Positions 19,187-28,695 of a stretch of 64,000 nt of DNA are shown here, piece by piece. A program made the position numbers and the translations under genes. The DNA lies in the NCBI RefSeq assembly GCF_001420595.1, contig NZ_LJIX01000006.1, positions 1,429,361 to 1,493,360 of the forward strand, in the 5' to 3' direction. Under the pieces are notes generated by a model that saw only the letters and a program-made list of their open reading frames with translations, was not told where the DNA came from and made no database searches. The stretch's first letter is position 1. Each line of letters starts with the position of its first letter. This DNA is from Cytobacillus solani. Its GTDB lineage: Bacteria; Bacillota; Bacilli; Bacillales; Cytobacillaceae.

Positions 19187-20704
19187 GTGAAAAATACAGT
19201 AAGAATCGGTTTATTTATTAGCCTTTTAGTTGGATTTATTTTTGTATATGATCTCTATGTAAATCCATCAGGCGGATATTTAGGCTATATAAGTTTATTA
19301 ATGTCGATGTCAGTAATTTTTATTGCTTTCGTCATCTTCCTAGAAAATCGTCATCCCGCACAAACATTAACTTGGTTAGTTGTTTTAGGCAGCTTTCCGT
19401 TAGTCGGATTTATCTTTTATCTTTTATTCGGCCGAAATTATAAAAAAGAGAAAATGTTTAGACAAAAATATATTCTTGATAAGCAGGCATTTTTACGATT
19501 TGAAGGCGAACATGATCTGATTAATGAAGAGAAAATTAAGCAATTGGCAGATCATCAGCGGAAATTATTCTATCTAGCACAGAACTTAGGACATAGTCCT
19601 ATATCATTCGCTACCCAAACGCAAGTGCTTACAAATGGAGACGAAACGTTCCATGAAATATTGGAGTCATTAAAAAGTGCCACTCACCATATCCATTTGG
19701 AATATTATATCGTCCGTCATGATCATATTGGTCAGGAAATAAAGGAGATTCTCATTCAAAAGGTAAAAGAAGGGGTGAAGGTAAGATTCCTATTTGATGC
19801 CGTTGGGTCTTTGCAATTATCCAAAAAATACATTTCCGAACTTAGGCAGGCTGGAGTGGAAATGATTCCATTTGGTCCCGTCCGGTTGCCTTTCCTAAAC
19901 AGTAAGATTAATTTCCGCAATCATCGTAAAATTATCGTGATCGATGGAAGTATCGGCTTTGTTGGCGGGTTGAATATTGGGGATGAATATTTAGGTCGCG
20001 TTGAGAGCTTTGGTTTCTGGCGTGATACCCATATGATGATGAAAGGGGAAGCTGTTAGAAGCCTTCAATTGATTTTTCTGCAGGATTGGTATTATATGAC
20101 GAATCAAAACATTTTATCTGCTGACTATTTGTCCCCTGTATTGGAAGAGAATATTCATGGCGGGGTTCAATTAGTTGCTGGGGGACCAGATAATGAATGG
20201 AGCGTCATCAAAAATATCTTCTTTTCCATGATTACTTCTGCAGAAAAATCAGTATGGATTGCCTCTCCATATTTTATTCCGGATGAAGATATTTTTTCTG
20301 CTTTAAAGGTAGCCGCACTAAGTGGAATTGATGTTCGTTTGCTTATGCCGCAAAGGCCAGATAAGAAAATTGTATTCTATGCTTCAAGATCTTATTTTCC
20401 AGAGCTGCTGGAGGCAGGCGTGAAAATATATGAATATAAAAAAGGCTTCATGCATAGTAAAATTGTCATTGTTGATGAGGAATTGGCATCCATCGGTACA
20501 TCTAATATGGATATGAGAAGTTTTCATTTGAATTTTGAAGTAAATGCATTTTTATATCGAACAAGAAGTACCCAAAAGCTTGTAAAAGAATATATAAATG
20601 ACCTGAAAAATTCAAGGAAAATAGATATTAATAAATTTAAGCGAAGACATATTGGATACCGTATGATTGAATCAACATCAAGATTGCTATCCCCGTTTTT
20701 ATAG
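19187..20704 (+). CDS. cls: Cardiolipin synthase (PLD family)
   Basis: This membrane enzyme joins two phosphatidylglycerols into cardiolipin. Two N-terminal helices (about residues 5-25 and 35-57) are followed by two phospholipase-D HKD motifs: HRKIIVIDGSIGFVGG and HSKIVIVDEELASIG, each with the H-x-K-x4-D pattern. About 505 residues, normal for Bacillus Cls. The start is uncertain: the GTG at 19187 (VKNTVRIG) is chosen because GTAGGTG lies just before it and Cls proteins often begin MKNT; a TTG at 19166 is the alternative. Its place between mecA and coiA differs from B. subtilis. Confidence 0.93.
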   Translation: MKNTVRIGLFISLLVGFIFVYDLYVNPSGGYLGYISLLMSMSVIFIAFVIFLENRHPAQTLTWLVVLGSFPLVGFIFYLLFGRNYKKEKMFRQKYILDKQAFLRFEGEHDLINEEKIKQLADHQRKLFYLAQNLGHSPISFATQTQVLTNGDETFHEILESLKSATHHIHLEYYIVRHDHIGQEIKEILIQKVKEGVKVRFLFDAVGSLQLSKKYISELRQAGVEMIPFGPVRLPFLNSKINFRNHRKIIVIDGSIGFVGGLNIGDEYLGRVESFGFWRDTHMMMKGEAVRSLQLIFLQDWYYMTNQNILSADYLSPVLEENIHGGVQLVAGGPDNEWSVIKNIFFSMITSAEKSVWIASPYFIPDEDIFSALKVAALSGIDVRLLMPQRPDKKIVFYASRSYFPELLEAGVKIYEYKKGFMHSKIVIVDEELASIGTSNMDMRSFHLNFEVNAFLYRTRSTQKLVKEYINDLKNSRKIDINKFKRRHIGYRMIESTSRLLSPFL

Positions 20705-20734
20705 AACCTAGTCCATTTTGGGCTAGGTTTTTTA
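20705..20734 (+). terminator. Terminator of cls
   Basis: AACCTAGTCC pairs with GGCTAGGTT, followed by six Ts. Confidence 0.85.
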
Positions 20735-20799
20735 ATAATTAAAAGGTATTTGTCATTTCTCGTCGAATGAATAAATAATAAAAGAAAGGAGATGAGATT

Positions 20800-21996
20800 T
20801 TGCTTGTTTCAAAGACGAGACAGGGCGAATGGGTTAGTTTGGCTGAGAAGCATAACCAAGAAATGCTAAAGGAAATAAGAAGAAAGGAGATTTTCTTTTG
20901 CCCGGAATGTGGCGAACAGGTGATTTTAAAAATCGGTTCGAAAAGGATTGCTCATTTTGCTCATAAAGCTGGAAGTGTGTGTGCTGAAAGCTATGAGAGA
21001 GAATCAGACTACCATTTAAGAGGAAAACTTCTCTTGTATAAATGGTTGGATTCATTAGGTTTGAAGCCGATACTTGAGCCTTACAGGCAAGAAATTTCCC
21101 AGCGGCCAGATATTAGTTTTGTTTATGAAGATGTCCAATATGCAATCGAATACCAATGTTCAGTCATTCCAGAAGAATTATTTGTGAAAAGAACAAATAA
21201 CTATTTACAAGCAAACATAACCCCGATTTGGATCATATCCGGAAAAAATATAAAACGAAAAGGAAGCAATAAAGCAGCATTATCAAGCTTTGATTATTTA
21301 TTTCTCTCTAAATCTTCTACAGAGCAATGGCATATGCCGTCCTTCTGTCCTGACACCAAAACCCTCATTACCCTACATTCCATTCTTCCTGTTACAGTGA
21401 AAAATGTCATTACGAAATTTTCGATCATTGATCTGGATAAGGCTCAATTAATCGATTTGCTGAAGCCGAGCTGGAAACAACAAGTTAGACTTAATGATTG
21501 GCAAATTGAAATCAGAAAGGAAAAAAATATTAGTCCCCTATATGGAACCTCTCAGAATAAATTCCTCCAGGATTTATACAAACACTCCCTCATTCCAGCC
21601 CTTTTACCACCAGAAATCGGCCTTCCTGTTACCAATGCACCTTTTATTGAAACATCTGTCCTAAAGTGGCAAAGCTATTTATTAATGGATGTTTTTCACC
21701 ATCGACGGCCATTTTCAATGAAGGAAGTTGTTCATGTTTTTAGAAAAAGAATGCAAAAAGGGGATATTCAAATTAGAACGCTTCCTTTAGTAAAAAAGGG
21801 CAATGATTTAGAAGCTGTTAAAGAGTATATCCAACTGCTTGTTAAAGTAAATTATTTGAAGGTGGTTGATCATTATTATTTTCAAGTAGTAAGGAATCGA
21901 TATGCTGAAACCTATGTGGAGCAGGAAAAAATGCAAACGGATTTTTATCAGGAATATGGAAAAATAATCTATAAACACTTAAATAAGTTACAATAA
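20800..21996 (+). CDS. coiA: Competence protein CoiA
   Basis: A 398-residue protein of the CoiA family, needed for processing transforming DNA in competent cells. The N-terminus has a zinc-ribbon-like segment, FFCPECGEQV followed by HFAHK and a further Cys. A nuclease-like core with PDISFVYEDVQYAIEYQCS (D...E-x-Q, PD-(D/E)xK type) follows, then a long C-terminal part. The start is TTG at 20800 directly after the strong AAAGGAGATG. It is unusual in having a near relative of its N-terminal Cys/His domain on another protein in this window, the YjcD helicase. Confidence 0.9.
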   Translation: MLVSKTRQGEWVSLAEKHNQEMLKEIRRKEIFFCPECGEQVILKIGSKRIAHFAHKAGSVCAESYERESDYHLRGKLLLYKWLDSLGLKPILEPYRQEISQRPDISFVYEDVQYAIEYQCSVIPEELFVKRTNNYLQANITPIWIISGKNIKRKGSNKAALSSFDYLFLSKSSTEQWHMPSFCPDTKTLITLHSILPVTVKNVITKFSIIDLDKAQLIDLLKPSWKQQVRLNDWQIEIRKEKNISPLYGTSQNKFLQDLYKHSLIPALLPPEIGLPVTNAPFIETSVLKWQSYLLMDVFHHRRPFSMKEVVHVFRKRMQKGDIQIRTLPLVKKGNDLEAVKEYIQLLVKVNYLKVVDHYYFQVVRNRYAETYVEQEKMQTDFYQEYGKIIYKHLNKLQ

Positions 21997-22128
21997 TGGA
22001 AATCGTCTCTTTTGAATACAATAGGAGGAGGTGAATTTCTATTAAAAGGAGGATTTTGTACGTAAGGATAGAAATAAACAAATGAGGATTTTTTTCGAAT
22101 GACGAAATGTTGAATGGAGGATAAGAAA

Positions 22129-23946
22129 ATGGCTAACGAAACAGCAGTTAAAAAACTTCCGAATAGAAGTGAAATCTCTGTAGAGGATACATGGAAACTG
22201 GAGGATATTTTTGCTAGTGATGATGCATGGGATAAAGAATACAAGGAAGTAGAAGCTCTAGTACCAGAAGCAAGCCAGTATCAAGGGAAACTTGGTGAAA
22301 GTGCAAATCAATTGTATGAAGCCCTTCAATATCAGGATCACCTCTTAGAACGTCTCTCAAAGCTTTATACATATGCACATATGCGCTATGACCAAGATAC
22401 AACAAATTCCTTTTATCAGGGGATGGATGACCGGATTAAAGGCTTATACTCCAAAGCAGCAAGCAGTCTTGCCTATATTGTTCCAGAACTACTTGCTGTT
22501 GATGAGGGGAAAATTAATGCCTTTTTAGAGGAAAAGGAAGAGCTGAAAGTTTACAAGCATTCGTTGGAAGAAATTAATCTTCAGCGTCCACATGTTTTAT
22601 CTGCTGAGGCGGAAAGTCTACTTGCACAAGCTTCTGAAGTATTTGGTGCATCAAGCAATACGTTCGGCATGCTAAATAATGCAGATCTTGAGTTCCCGTC
22701 TATTACAGATGAAAATGGGGAGGAAGTGGAGATTACTCATGGGCGCTATATCCGCTTTCTTGAAAGCGATGATCAGCGAGTAAGACATGATGCGTTCAAA
22801 GCTGTCTATGACACATATGGCAAGTTCCGCAATACATTTGCAAGTACATTAAGCGGAAATGTGAAAACAAATAATTTTAATGCCAAAGTAAGAAATTATG
22901 ATTCTGCCCGTCATGCCGCACTTGCAGCTAATAATATTCCTGAATCTGTCTATGATAATCTTGTAAAAACAGTGAACGATAACCTTCACCTATTACACCG
23001 CTATGTCAAGCTGCGTAAAAAAGTACTTGGTTTAGAAGAGCTTCATATGTACGACCTATATACACCTCTTGTAAAAGATGTGAAAATGGAAGTGAAATAT
23101 GATGAAGCAAAGGAATTAATATTAAAAGGATTAGCACCTTTAGGGGACGACTATCTAAATGTCCTAAAAGAAGGCTTTGATAATCGCTGGGTGGATGTCC
23201 ATGAAAATAAAGGGAAGCGGAGCGGTGCCTACTCATCCGGAACATACGGAACTAACCCATATATTTTGATGAACTGGCAGGACAATGTGAACAATCTGTT
23301 TACCCTTGCACATGAATTTGGCCATTCTGTTCATAGTTACTATACAAGGAAATCTCAGCCGTACCCGTATGGAAACTATTCGATTTTTGTTGCTGAAGTT
23401 GCGTCCACATGCAATGAATCGCTCCTTAATGATTATTTGCTGAAGACGATCGATGATGAGAAGAAGCGTTTATTCTTGCTAAATCATTATTTAGAAGGCT
23501 TTAGAGGAACAGTATTCCGTCAAACGATGTTTGCAGAATTTGAGCATCTCATTTATCAGAAGGTACAAAATAATGAAGCGTTAACCGCTGAATCATTAAC
23601 AAAGGAATATTATGAGCTGAATAAGAAGTATTTTGGTGAAGAGGATCTTGTTATTGATGAGGAAATTGGATTAGAGTGGTCTCGAATCCCGCATTTCTAT
23701 TACAATTACTATGTTTATCAGTATGCAACTGGCTTCAGTGCAGCGACAGCACTAAGCAAACAAATTTTAGAAGAAGGCAACCCAGCGGTAGAGCGATATA
23801 TCGAATTTCTTAAAGCAGGTAGCTCCGATTACCCAATTGAGGTATTAAAGAAAGCAGGAGTAGATATGAACAGCTCAAAACCAATTGAGGATGCATGTAA
23901 AGTATTTGAGGAAAAATTAATTGAAATGGAAAACCTGCTAGGTTAA
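22129..23946 (+). CDS. pepF: Oligoendopeptidase F
   Basis: An M3-family zinc metallopeptidase that cleaves short peptides in the cytoplasm. The zinc site is HEFGHSVHSYY near residue 393, with the downstream Glu in FVAEVAST. The length (605 residues) is normal. The start is ATG 22129, eight bases after TGGAGG; a nearer upstream ATG at 22114 would leave no room for a ribosome-binding site. It sits downstream of coiA as in B. subtilis and could process peptides taken up by App and Opp; that link is inference. Confidence 0.95.
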   Translation: MANETAVKKLPNRSEISVEDTWKLEDIFASDDAWDKEYKEVEALVPEASQYQGKLGESANQLYEALQYQDHLLERLSKLYTYAHMRYDQDTTNSFYQGMDDRIKGLYSKAASSLAYIVPELLAVDEGKINAFLEEKEELKVYKHSLEEINLQRPHVLSAEAESLLAQASEVFGASSNTFGMLNNADLEFPSITDENGEEVEITHGRYIRFLESDDQRVRHDAFKAVYDTYGKFRNTFASTLSGNVKTNNFNAKVRNYDSARHAALAANNIPESVYDNLVKTVNDNLHLLHRYVKLRKKVLGLEELHMYDLYTPLVKDVKMEVKYDEAKELILKGLAPLGDDYLNVLKEGFDNRWVDVHENKGKRSGAYSSGTYGTNPYILMNWQDNVNNLFTLAHEFGHSVHSYYTRKSQPYPYGNYSIFVAEVASTCNESLLNDYLLKTIDDEKKRLFLLNHYLEGFRGTVFRQTMFAEFEHLIYQKVQNNEALTAESLTKEYYELNKKYFGEEDLVIDEEIGLEWSRIPHFYYNYYVYQYATGFSAATALSKQILEEGNPAVERYIEFLKAGSSDYPIEVLKKAGVDMNSSKPIEDACKVFEEKLIEMENLLG

Positions 23947-23952
23947 ATGGAC

Positions 23953-23988
23953 AAAAGGAGAACGGATTGCTTCCGTTCTCCTTTTTTG
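23953..23988 (+). terminator. Terminator of pepF
   Basis: AAAGGAGAACGGA pairs with TCCGTTCTCCTTT and runs into six Ts. Hairpin repeat copy D begins at the end of the T tract. Confidence 0.9.
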
Positions 23989-24107
23989 TCTAGCTGTGGC
24001 TCCTACTCCTCGAGGTTATAAGCCAAGCAGGCTAGAAGGTTTAAGAACGACCTTCCATCCAGCTCGGCTTATGCTAGTCAGGGCTGTACAGTCGCCTTCG
24101 CTTTTCA
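23987..24107 (+). repeat. Dispersed hairpin repeat, copy D (forward)
   Basis: It begins TGTCTAGCTGTGGCTCC and ends CCTTCGCTTTTC. Nested pairing: ATAAGCC with GGCTTAT and, inside, GAAGGT with ACCTTC. It shares a 24-bp exact core with copy C. Confidence 0.72.
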
Positions 24108-24111
24108 ATTT

Positions 24112-24285
24112 CTAAAAACCCCTGAATTTTTTTCGATCGTTAATAAAGGTAATTAAAATAAATACAGATAAAAAAAGGATAGGAGAACTAATATAAATTG
24201 GAAATAGTTTCATGAGGCCAAGAATATTTAGTCCTAAGGAGAAAAGAATAAATAGTATCAACATGGCTATCGTAAGCTTTTTCAT
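24112..24285 (-). CDS. Small membrane protein, unknown
   Basis: A 57-residue protein starting MKKLTIAMLILFILFSLG, with two hydrophobic helices (about 4-25 and 30-48) and a basic tail NDRKKFRGF. ATG 24285 is chosen over the longer open frame because GCAGGTGAAA directly precedes it. It occupies the place of a small gene (yizD) found between pepF and yjbH in B. subtilis; the correspondence is positional only. No function can be assigned. Confidence 0.55.
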   Translation of the reverse strand: MKKLTIAMLILFILFSLGLNILGLMKLFPIYISSPILFLSVFILITFINDRKKFRGF

Positions 24286-24529
24286 TTTCACCTGCACTCT
24301 TCCTCTCAAAAATGAAGTGTCCTGTTTAATGACATTGTATGCGCTTGTCCATGAATTATGCGATGGATTTGACAATCTTGTGAAGAAACACACAAACTTA
24401 TTGTCGATGAAAAATTAAAATGATATAGTAATGACATGAAGTTGATCACAAACAAACATTAACCCCTTTGTTTGGGCCGTGAAAAATTTCTCCCATCCCC
24501 TTTGTTCGATAAAAAAGAAAAAAGACCAT

Positions 24530-24552
24530 GCTGACGAAGGCATGGTCTTTTT
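24530..24552. terminator. Terminator of spxH
   Basis: AAAGACCATGC pairs with GCATGGTCTTT, with A and T runs on both sides. It ends the minus-strand yjbI-spxH transcript. Confidence 0.85.
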
Positions 24553-24589
24553 CTGAAGAAAATAATATATATATATCTGATTTATAAGG

Positions 24590-25477
24590 TCAGGGTTGAT
24601 TTAATTCGTTATACTTCCAAAACATTCCGTATTTAACGGGAATTTGTTCAACTACTTGCTTTAATTGCAGCTTTTTCATTTCTTTTTCCACTTCATTGAC
24701 TGTTAGGTTATAGACAACAGCAATCTCCTGTGATGCGACAAATTTAAAATATTGTAAAAATACCTCTAACGGCGGAAGCACAGATCGTTCTGGCTTCTTC
24801 ATTAACATTTCCTCTAAGATTTGTTCATACACTTCATATGGGTAATTTCCAGTAATCTTAATTCCTTCTTCCTCGATATGTTCATTAAAGAAGACAAGAG
24901 TAGGAATTTCCTGAACTTCCATTTCGGAAGTGATTTTCAAATCACATTGGAGGGCTCTTGATGCACTTTCTGAATGAATATCAGAAATAAATTCATCGAC
25001 ATCAAGTCCAACTGTTTTTGCACACTTTGTTAAAATATCTAAGTTCGAAACATTTTGTTTTTCTAAAAACAAAACTTCTTGCAGCTTTCGTAAAAAACGG
25101 ATGCCGGCTCTTCTTCCTTGAAGCTCGGCAGCTTTAATCGCAATGGAGGCAAGATGTGGAGAAGAAATTGGATTCTCGAGCCATAGATTGCCATCACATG
25201 ACATTCCTGTTCGACTTGCTGTCTTTTCCCAAAGATCAGCCATACTCTCATAGTTTTGCTTTCTTGCCATATTTAATGTCGCTAACCTGCCGCTTAATAC
25301 ATGTTTAATGGAAAAGTAACGACCGTATTCAATCATTAGTTTTTTAATAATTGGTTCAAGTGCCCAGCACTCTGGACAAAGAGGATCAATGAACATGTAC
25401 AATTCAAGCGGCTTCTTCTCATTGCCATGACAGTGAGGAGATGACGACTTTGATTTGAATGATTCCTGATTGTTCAC
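24590..25477 (-). CDS. spxH: ClpXP adaptor SpxH (YjbH)
   Basis: A 295-residue DsbA-like thioredoxin-fold protein. The N-terminus carries a His/Cys patch (PHCHGN) and the CPEC motif at C34/C37 in [15 protein letters not shown]. It binds Spx and hands it to ClpXP, keeping Spx low without stress (family knowledge). The start is a GTG at 25477 that overlaps the stop of yjbI in GTGA, so translation is coupled to the globin gene. Spx itself is encoded ~7 kb away. Confidence 0.94.
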   Translation of the reverse strand: MNNQESFKSKSSSPHCHGNEKKPLELYMFIDPLCPECWALEPIIKKLMIEYGRYFSIKHVLSGRLATLNMARKQNYESMADLWEKTASRTGMSCDGNLWLENPISSPHLASIAIKAAELQGRRAGIRFLRKLQEVLFLEKQNVSNLDILTKCAKTVGLDVDEFISDIHSESASRALQCDLKITSEMEVQEIPTLVFFNEHIEEEGIKITGNYPYEVYEQILEEMLMKKPERSVLPPLEVFLQYFKFVASQEIAVVYNLTVNEVEKEMKKLQLKQVVEQIPVKYGMFWKYNELNQP

Positions 25478-25881
25478 AAGTTCTCACCTTTCATCATATC
25501 GTTTTCAGATGTATTAACCATATGCTGTGCAGTTAAAAAGAGTCGTGCATAGAAATCTTCTCTTATTGGTTCAAAGAGTTCAACTTCATCCATTGCTTCA
25601 TTCATGCATGACAGCCAAGCCTTCGCCCTTGTTTCAGTTATTTCAAAAGGCATGTGCCTGGCACGGAGCATAGGATGTCCATGTTCTGCTGTATATAAGG
25701 GGGGGCCACCTAAATATTGAGTTAAAAATTGCTTTTGTTTTCTAGCTGTTTCTGTAAGATTATTAGGGAAAATGGGAATAAGATCTGGGTGCTGCCCAAC
25801 GCGATTATAAAAAGCCTCAACAAGCTTGTGAAGCTTATCCGCACCGATGATATCGAAAGGTGTATTCATTTTCTCGACCAT
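25474..25881 (-). CDS. yjbI: Group II truncated haemoglobin YjbI
   Basis: A 135-residue 2/2 globin. [19 protein letters not shown] includes the proximal-His region (GHPMLRARH) typical of group II truncated haemoglobins, and [14 protein letters not shown] carries the conserved Trp of the G helix. ATG 25881 is chosen because AAAAAGGAG precedes it and homologues start near here. It forms an operon with spxH, as in B. subtilis. Binding of O2 or NO, or peroxide handling, is the likely role; this is family knowledge. Confidence 0.92.
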   Translation of the reverse strand: MVEKMNTPFDIIGADKLHKLVEAFYNRVGQHPDLIPIFPNNLTETARKQKQFLTQYLGGPPLYTAEHGHPMLRARHMPFEITETRAKAWLSCMNEAMDEVELFEPIREDFYARLFLTAQHMVNTSENDMMKGENL

Positions 25882-26194
25882 ACTAATACTCCTTTTTATG
25901 GAATGCAAGACATTCCATACCTCTGTTGAATTACCTTTATTCTATCAATGAGTGCTTTATATCTCAAATAAATAGCTTACAATGGCAATTTATACATGTT
26001 TTTTAAGAGTGTATGGTTCACGATGGCATTCTTTACATGCAAAAACCGTCCTTTCTTTAGACGGCTTTTGAATATAATTGTAATATCGAAATTTAACGGA
26101 CTGTATGACTCCCACTTTAGGAATTGAGGAAAACTAAAGTAGGCTACAGCTTGTAAATTCAGTGGGGATGGACCCCACGTATTGAAGTTTCCCT
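25882..26194 (-). other. Intergenic region yjbI / lytic transglycosylase
   Basis: It carries the presumed minus-strand promoter of yjbI-spxH (TTGTAA and TATAAA 15 bases apart around 25952-25978, weak), a terminator at 26041-26069 and a small GTGGGG/CCCCAC hairpin near 26162-26179. No gene seen. Confidence 0.45.
26041..26069 (-). terminator. Terminator of the yjbJ-type gene
   Basis: CCGTC pairs with GACGG. On the minus strand the hairpin is followed by TTTTT. Confidence 0.6.
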
Positions 26195-26833
26195 TTATGC
26201 GAGAAAGTGAGATTTGATTTTTTGTACATAATTTTGAGTTTCTTTAAATGGAGGGATACCCCCATATTTATCTACATTACCAGGTCCAGCATTGTAGGCA
26301 GCTAGTGCTAATTCAATATTCTCATCATACTTGTTTAACATTTGGCGCAAGTACTTGGCACCGCCAAATACATTTTCCTGAGGATCAAATACATTTTTGA
26401 CGCCTAATCCTCTTGCTGTGTCAGGCATTAATTGCATAAGACCAGATGCACCAGCATAGCTAACTGCATTCGGATTAAAGTTTGATTCCTGCTTAATAAC
26501 AGAATGCAGCAGTTTTTCGGGAATGTTATAAAGTGCTGCAGCCTTTTCAATAATTTCATTAAAGTTCTTATTAGATCCGGAAAACTTTGTTAGATTGACA
26601 GGCGGTAATGCTGTACCTGCTAACGGAGAAAATGAAGTATTCAAATAAGATTGTAATGATGCAACTGTTCCTTGCTGATTGTAAGATGGATCAGCCGAAG
26701 ATAGGCTTGAATCTGCTAATAATTCAGTAAGAAGATCTTGAAACATTGTATTTGAATCAGTCCCTGATTGGGAGCTATTAAAACCCTTCAATGCTTGTAA
26801 TTCAAGCATAACTTTCAACTGCTCTACGTTCAT
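26195..26833 (-). CDS. yjbJ: Lytic transglycosylase (SLT domain), YjbJ-like
   Basis: A 212-residue protein whose C-terminal half is an SLT/goose-lysozyme-like domain: [14 protein letters not shown] holds the catalytic Glu, ASGLMQLMP and [10 protein letters not shown] are the next two signature motifs. It would cleave peptidoglycan glycan strands. No signal peptide is visible; the N-terminal ~100 residues are Ser/Gln-rich linker. The family includes such leaderless members in Bacillus. It reads in the same direction as the CYTH gene behind it, 18 bases apart. Confidence 0.9.
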   Translation of the reverse strand: MNVEQLKVMLELQALKGFNSSQSGTDSNTMFQDLLTELLADSSLSSADPSYNQQGTVASLQSYLNTSFSPLAGTALPPVNLTKFSGSNKNFNEIIEKAAALYNIPEKLLHSVIKQESNFNPNAVSYAGASGLMQLMPDTARGLGVKNVFDPQENVFGGAKYLRQMLNKYDENIELALAAYNAGPGNVDKYGGIPPFKETQNYVQKIKSHFLA

Positions 26834-26851
26834 AAAATACTTTCTCCTTTA

Positions 26852-27439
26852 TCAATCGTTATACTGCATATACTTTATGTTATAAAAACGTTTAATTTTG
26901 TTTTCTGTCTTTCGAACAGGGATTTTTAATTGTTCAAGCAAGGCGGAGAACTTCTTCTGACCGTCTTTTCTGTTGCTTACTTCATATTCTAACTCAAAAT
27001 CTTCTATATTTAAATAGAAACTATTGTCTATAACGACTAGTCCATTCTCATATTCCACTTCAGCTCTTTTTGTTGTTAATGAGCCAAAATATTGAATCCT
27101 ATCAGGATCGACATTCATCTCTTTGATTAGCTTAATAATTGTCTCATTCATAATCTTTCCTGTTTCGAATATTTTTTCCGCAGCTAAAGGTTCAATTGAT
27201 TCATTTGTTTCTAGGAGAGCATCCTGATAGGGCTGTTTTAATGTTAGTTCATATTTCTCTTCTTTTTTTCGGATACGGAGGGCGGAAGCTTGTTCCTTTA
27301 AAGCAAAATCGGGTGTATCAAAATAATGATTTTCCTGTGTGAAAAAGTCAGTATCATTCAATCTAAAATGGTTGACTAGCCTTTCAAATTCTTGTTTCGT
27401 AAGTAAGTTTTTAAATTCAATTTCAATATTTTGAGACAA
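26852..27439 (-). CDS. yjbK: CYTH domain protein YjbK
   Basis: A 195-residue CYTH (triphosphate tunnel) protein. It begins MSQNIEIEFKNLL, containing the ExExK signature that binds metal and the triphosphate of the substrate; repeated charged strands (RIRKKEEKYELTLKQP, ERAEVEYENGLV-type) line the tunnel. Relatives hydrolyse inorganic triphosphate or thiamine triphosphate; the substrate here is not known. It is upstream of the transglycosylase gene on the minus strand and probably co-transcribed, and faces yjbL, as in B. subtilis. Confidence 0.9.
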   Translation of the reverse strand: MSQNIEIEFKNLLTKQEFERLVNHFRLNDTDFFTQENHYFDTPDFALKEQASALRIRKKEEKYELTLKQPYQDALLETNESIEPLAAEKIFETGKIMNETIIKLIKEMNVDPDRIQYFGSLTTKRAEVEYENGLVVIDNSFYLNIEDFELEYEVSNRKDGQKKFSALLEQLKIPVRKTENKIKRFYNIKYMQYND

Positions 27440-27563
27440 AGATTATTCATCCTTTCAATCAGTCATCATCTTATTATCGCTTTCTTCTCATTTATCAGCA
27501 ATTTTTTTTTAGATTATTTCTCACCGTGTGATAGAATAATAAAAGAGTTTGGAGGTAGAAAAA

Positions 27564-27935
27564 ATGAAAAAGAAAATTAAAATTATCAATGCTGAATGGA
27601 ATAAAAATGAGGAATTGGTATTGCATGTTGAAGAAGGGGCTTCGATTTTGGAAATGAAGCCAATGGGACAAATGCTTGTTGATTCTGACCAATTGGCTTT
27701 TATATATGTTGTTGATAAGGATGACGAATATACCTATATTTCCATTCCTGAGTCAACGTGGCCTAAGCTTAAAAATGCGCTTGAGAATTGTACAGCAATA
27801 TACATAACTGACCAAAATGAACAGTTGCTTTTAACAGATTTTCACGAAGAACTAAGCTACTTAATTGAAAATATTAAAGGGAATAGCAATTACGGGGAAG
27901 TAATGGTAGAAAAAGTCGAAGCACTATTTGTATAA
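27564..27935 (+). CDS. yjbL: YjbL family protein, unknown function
   Basis: A 123-residue soluble protein, acidic, starting MKKKIKIINAEWNKNEEL. ATG 27564 is chosen because GGAGGT lies seven bases upstream; the frame could also open at a TTG five codons earlier. Length and position between yjbK and yjbM match B. subtilis YjbL, whose role is unknown. No motif recognised. It is divergent from yjbK. Confidence 0.8.
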   Translation: MKKKIKIINAEWNKNEELVLHVEEGASILEMKPMGQMLVDSDQLAFIYVVDKDDEYTYISIPESTWPKLKNALENCTAIYITDQNEQLLLTDFHEELSYLIENIKGNSNYGEVMVEKVEALFV

Positions 27936-28015
27936 AATTTAGATCATCCACCCAAGCCTAATTTTTCAGGCTATCTTACATAAATATAAAATGGATAAGG
28001 TGGTGTGTTTTACAT

Positions 28016-28648
28016 ATGAAGAATTGGGATCAATTTTTAAGTCCATATAAGCAAGCAGTAGAAGAATTGAAGGTAAAGCTAAAAGGGATGAGAAAGCAGT
28101 ATGAGCAAGCATCCTCTCATTCTCCAATTGAATTTGTTACTGGCAGAGTGAAGCCAATAGCGAGTATTATAGATAAAGCCAACCAAAAAGGAATTCCTTT
28201 GGATAAGCTGGAAACAGAAATGCAGGATATAGCAGGACTGCGAATGATGTGCCAGTTTGTTGATGATATTAAGCGGGTCGTTGAACTGCTGAGAAATAGA
28301 AATGACTTTGAAATTGTTGAAGAAAGAGATTACATATCCCATAAAAAGGTGAGCGGCTACCGTTCCTACCATGTGGTTATACGTTATCCAGTTCAGACTA
28401 TTCATGGGGAGAAGAAGATTCTTGCTGAAATTCAAATTCGGACATTAGCAATGAATTTTTGGGCAACGATTGAGCATTCTTTAAATTACAAATATAAAGG
28501 CCAGTTCCCTGAGGATATTAAAATGAGACTGCAGCGTGCAGCAGAAGCAGCTTTCAGGCTTGATGAGGAAATGTCGCTTATCAGAGGAGAAATCCAGGAT
28601 GCTCAAGCGTTTTTTACAAAGAAAAAGGAACAGCAGGAAAATACATAA
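28016..28648 (+). CDS. sasB: Small alarmone synthetase RelQ (SasB/YjbM)
   Basis: A 210-residue single-domain (p)ppGpp synthetase that transfers pyrophosphate from ATP to GTP or GDP. The core shows the RelA/SpoT synthetase motifs: GRVKPIASIIDK, DIAGLRMMC, GYRSYHVVI and EIQIRTLAMNFWATIEH. There is no hydrolase domain. It belongs to the stringent response (family knowledge). NAD kinase follows 47 bases later, the B. subtilis order yjbM-yjbN. AAGGTGG about 11 bases before the ATG is the ribosome-binding site. Confidence 0.95.
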   Translation: MKNWDQFLSPYKQAVEELKVKLKGMRKQYEQASSHSPIEFVTGRVKPIASIIDKANQKGIPLDKLETEMQDIAGLRMMCQFVDDIKRVVELLRNRNDFEIVEERDYISHKKVSGYRSYHVVIRYPVQTIHGEKKILAEIQIRTLAMNFWATIEHSLNYKYKGQFPEDIKMRLQRAAEAAFRLDEEMSLIRGEIQDAQAFFTKKKEQQENT

Positions 28649-28695
28649 TATTCAAGAGGTCAATTGCATTTCTAATATAGAGGAGCATGATACGA

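Noticed and set aside
26195-26833. Secreted lytic enzyme of a phage or prophage
   Set aside because: No other phage-like genes occur nearby, and position and order match the chromosomal yjbJ locus.
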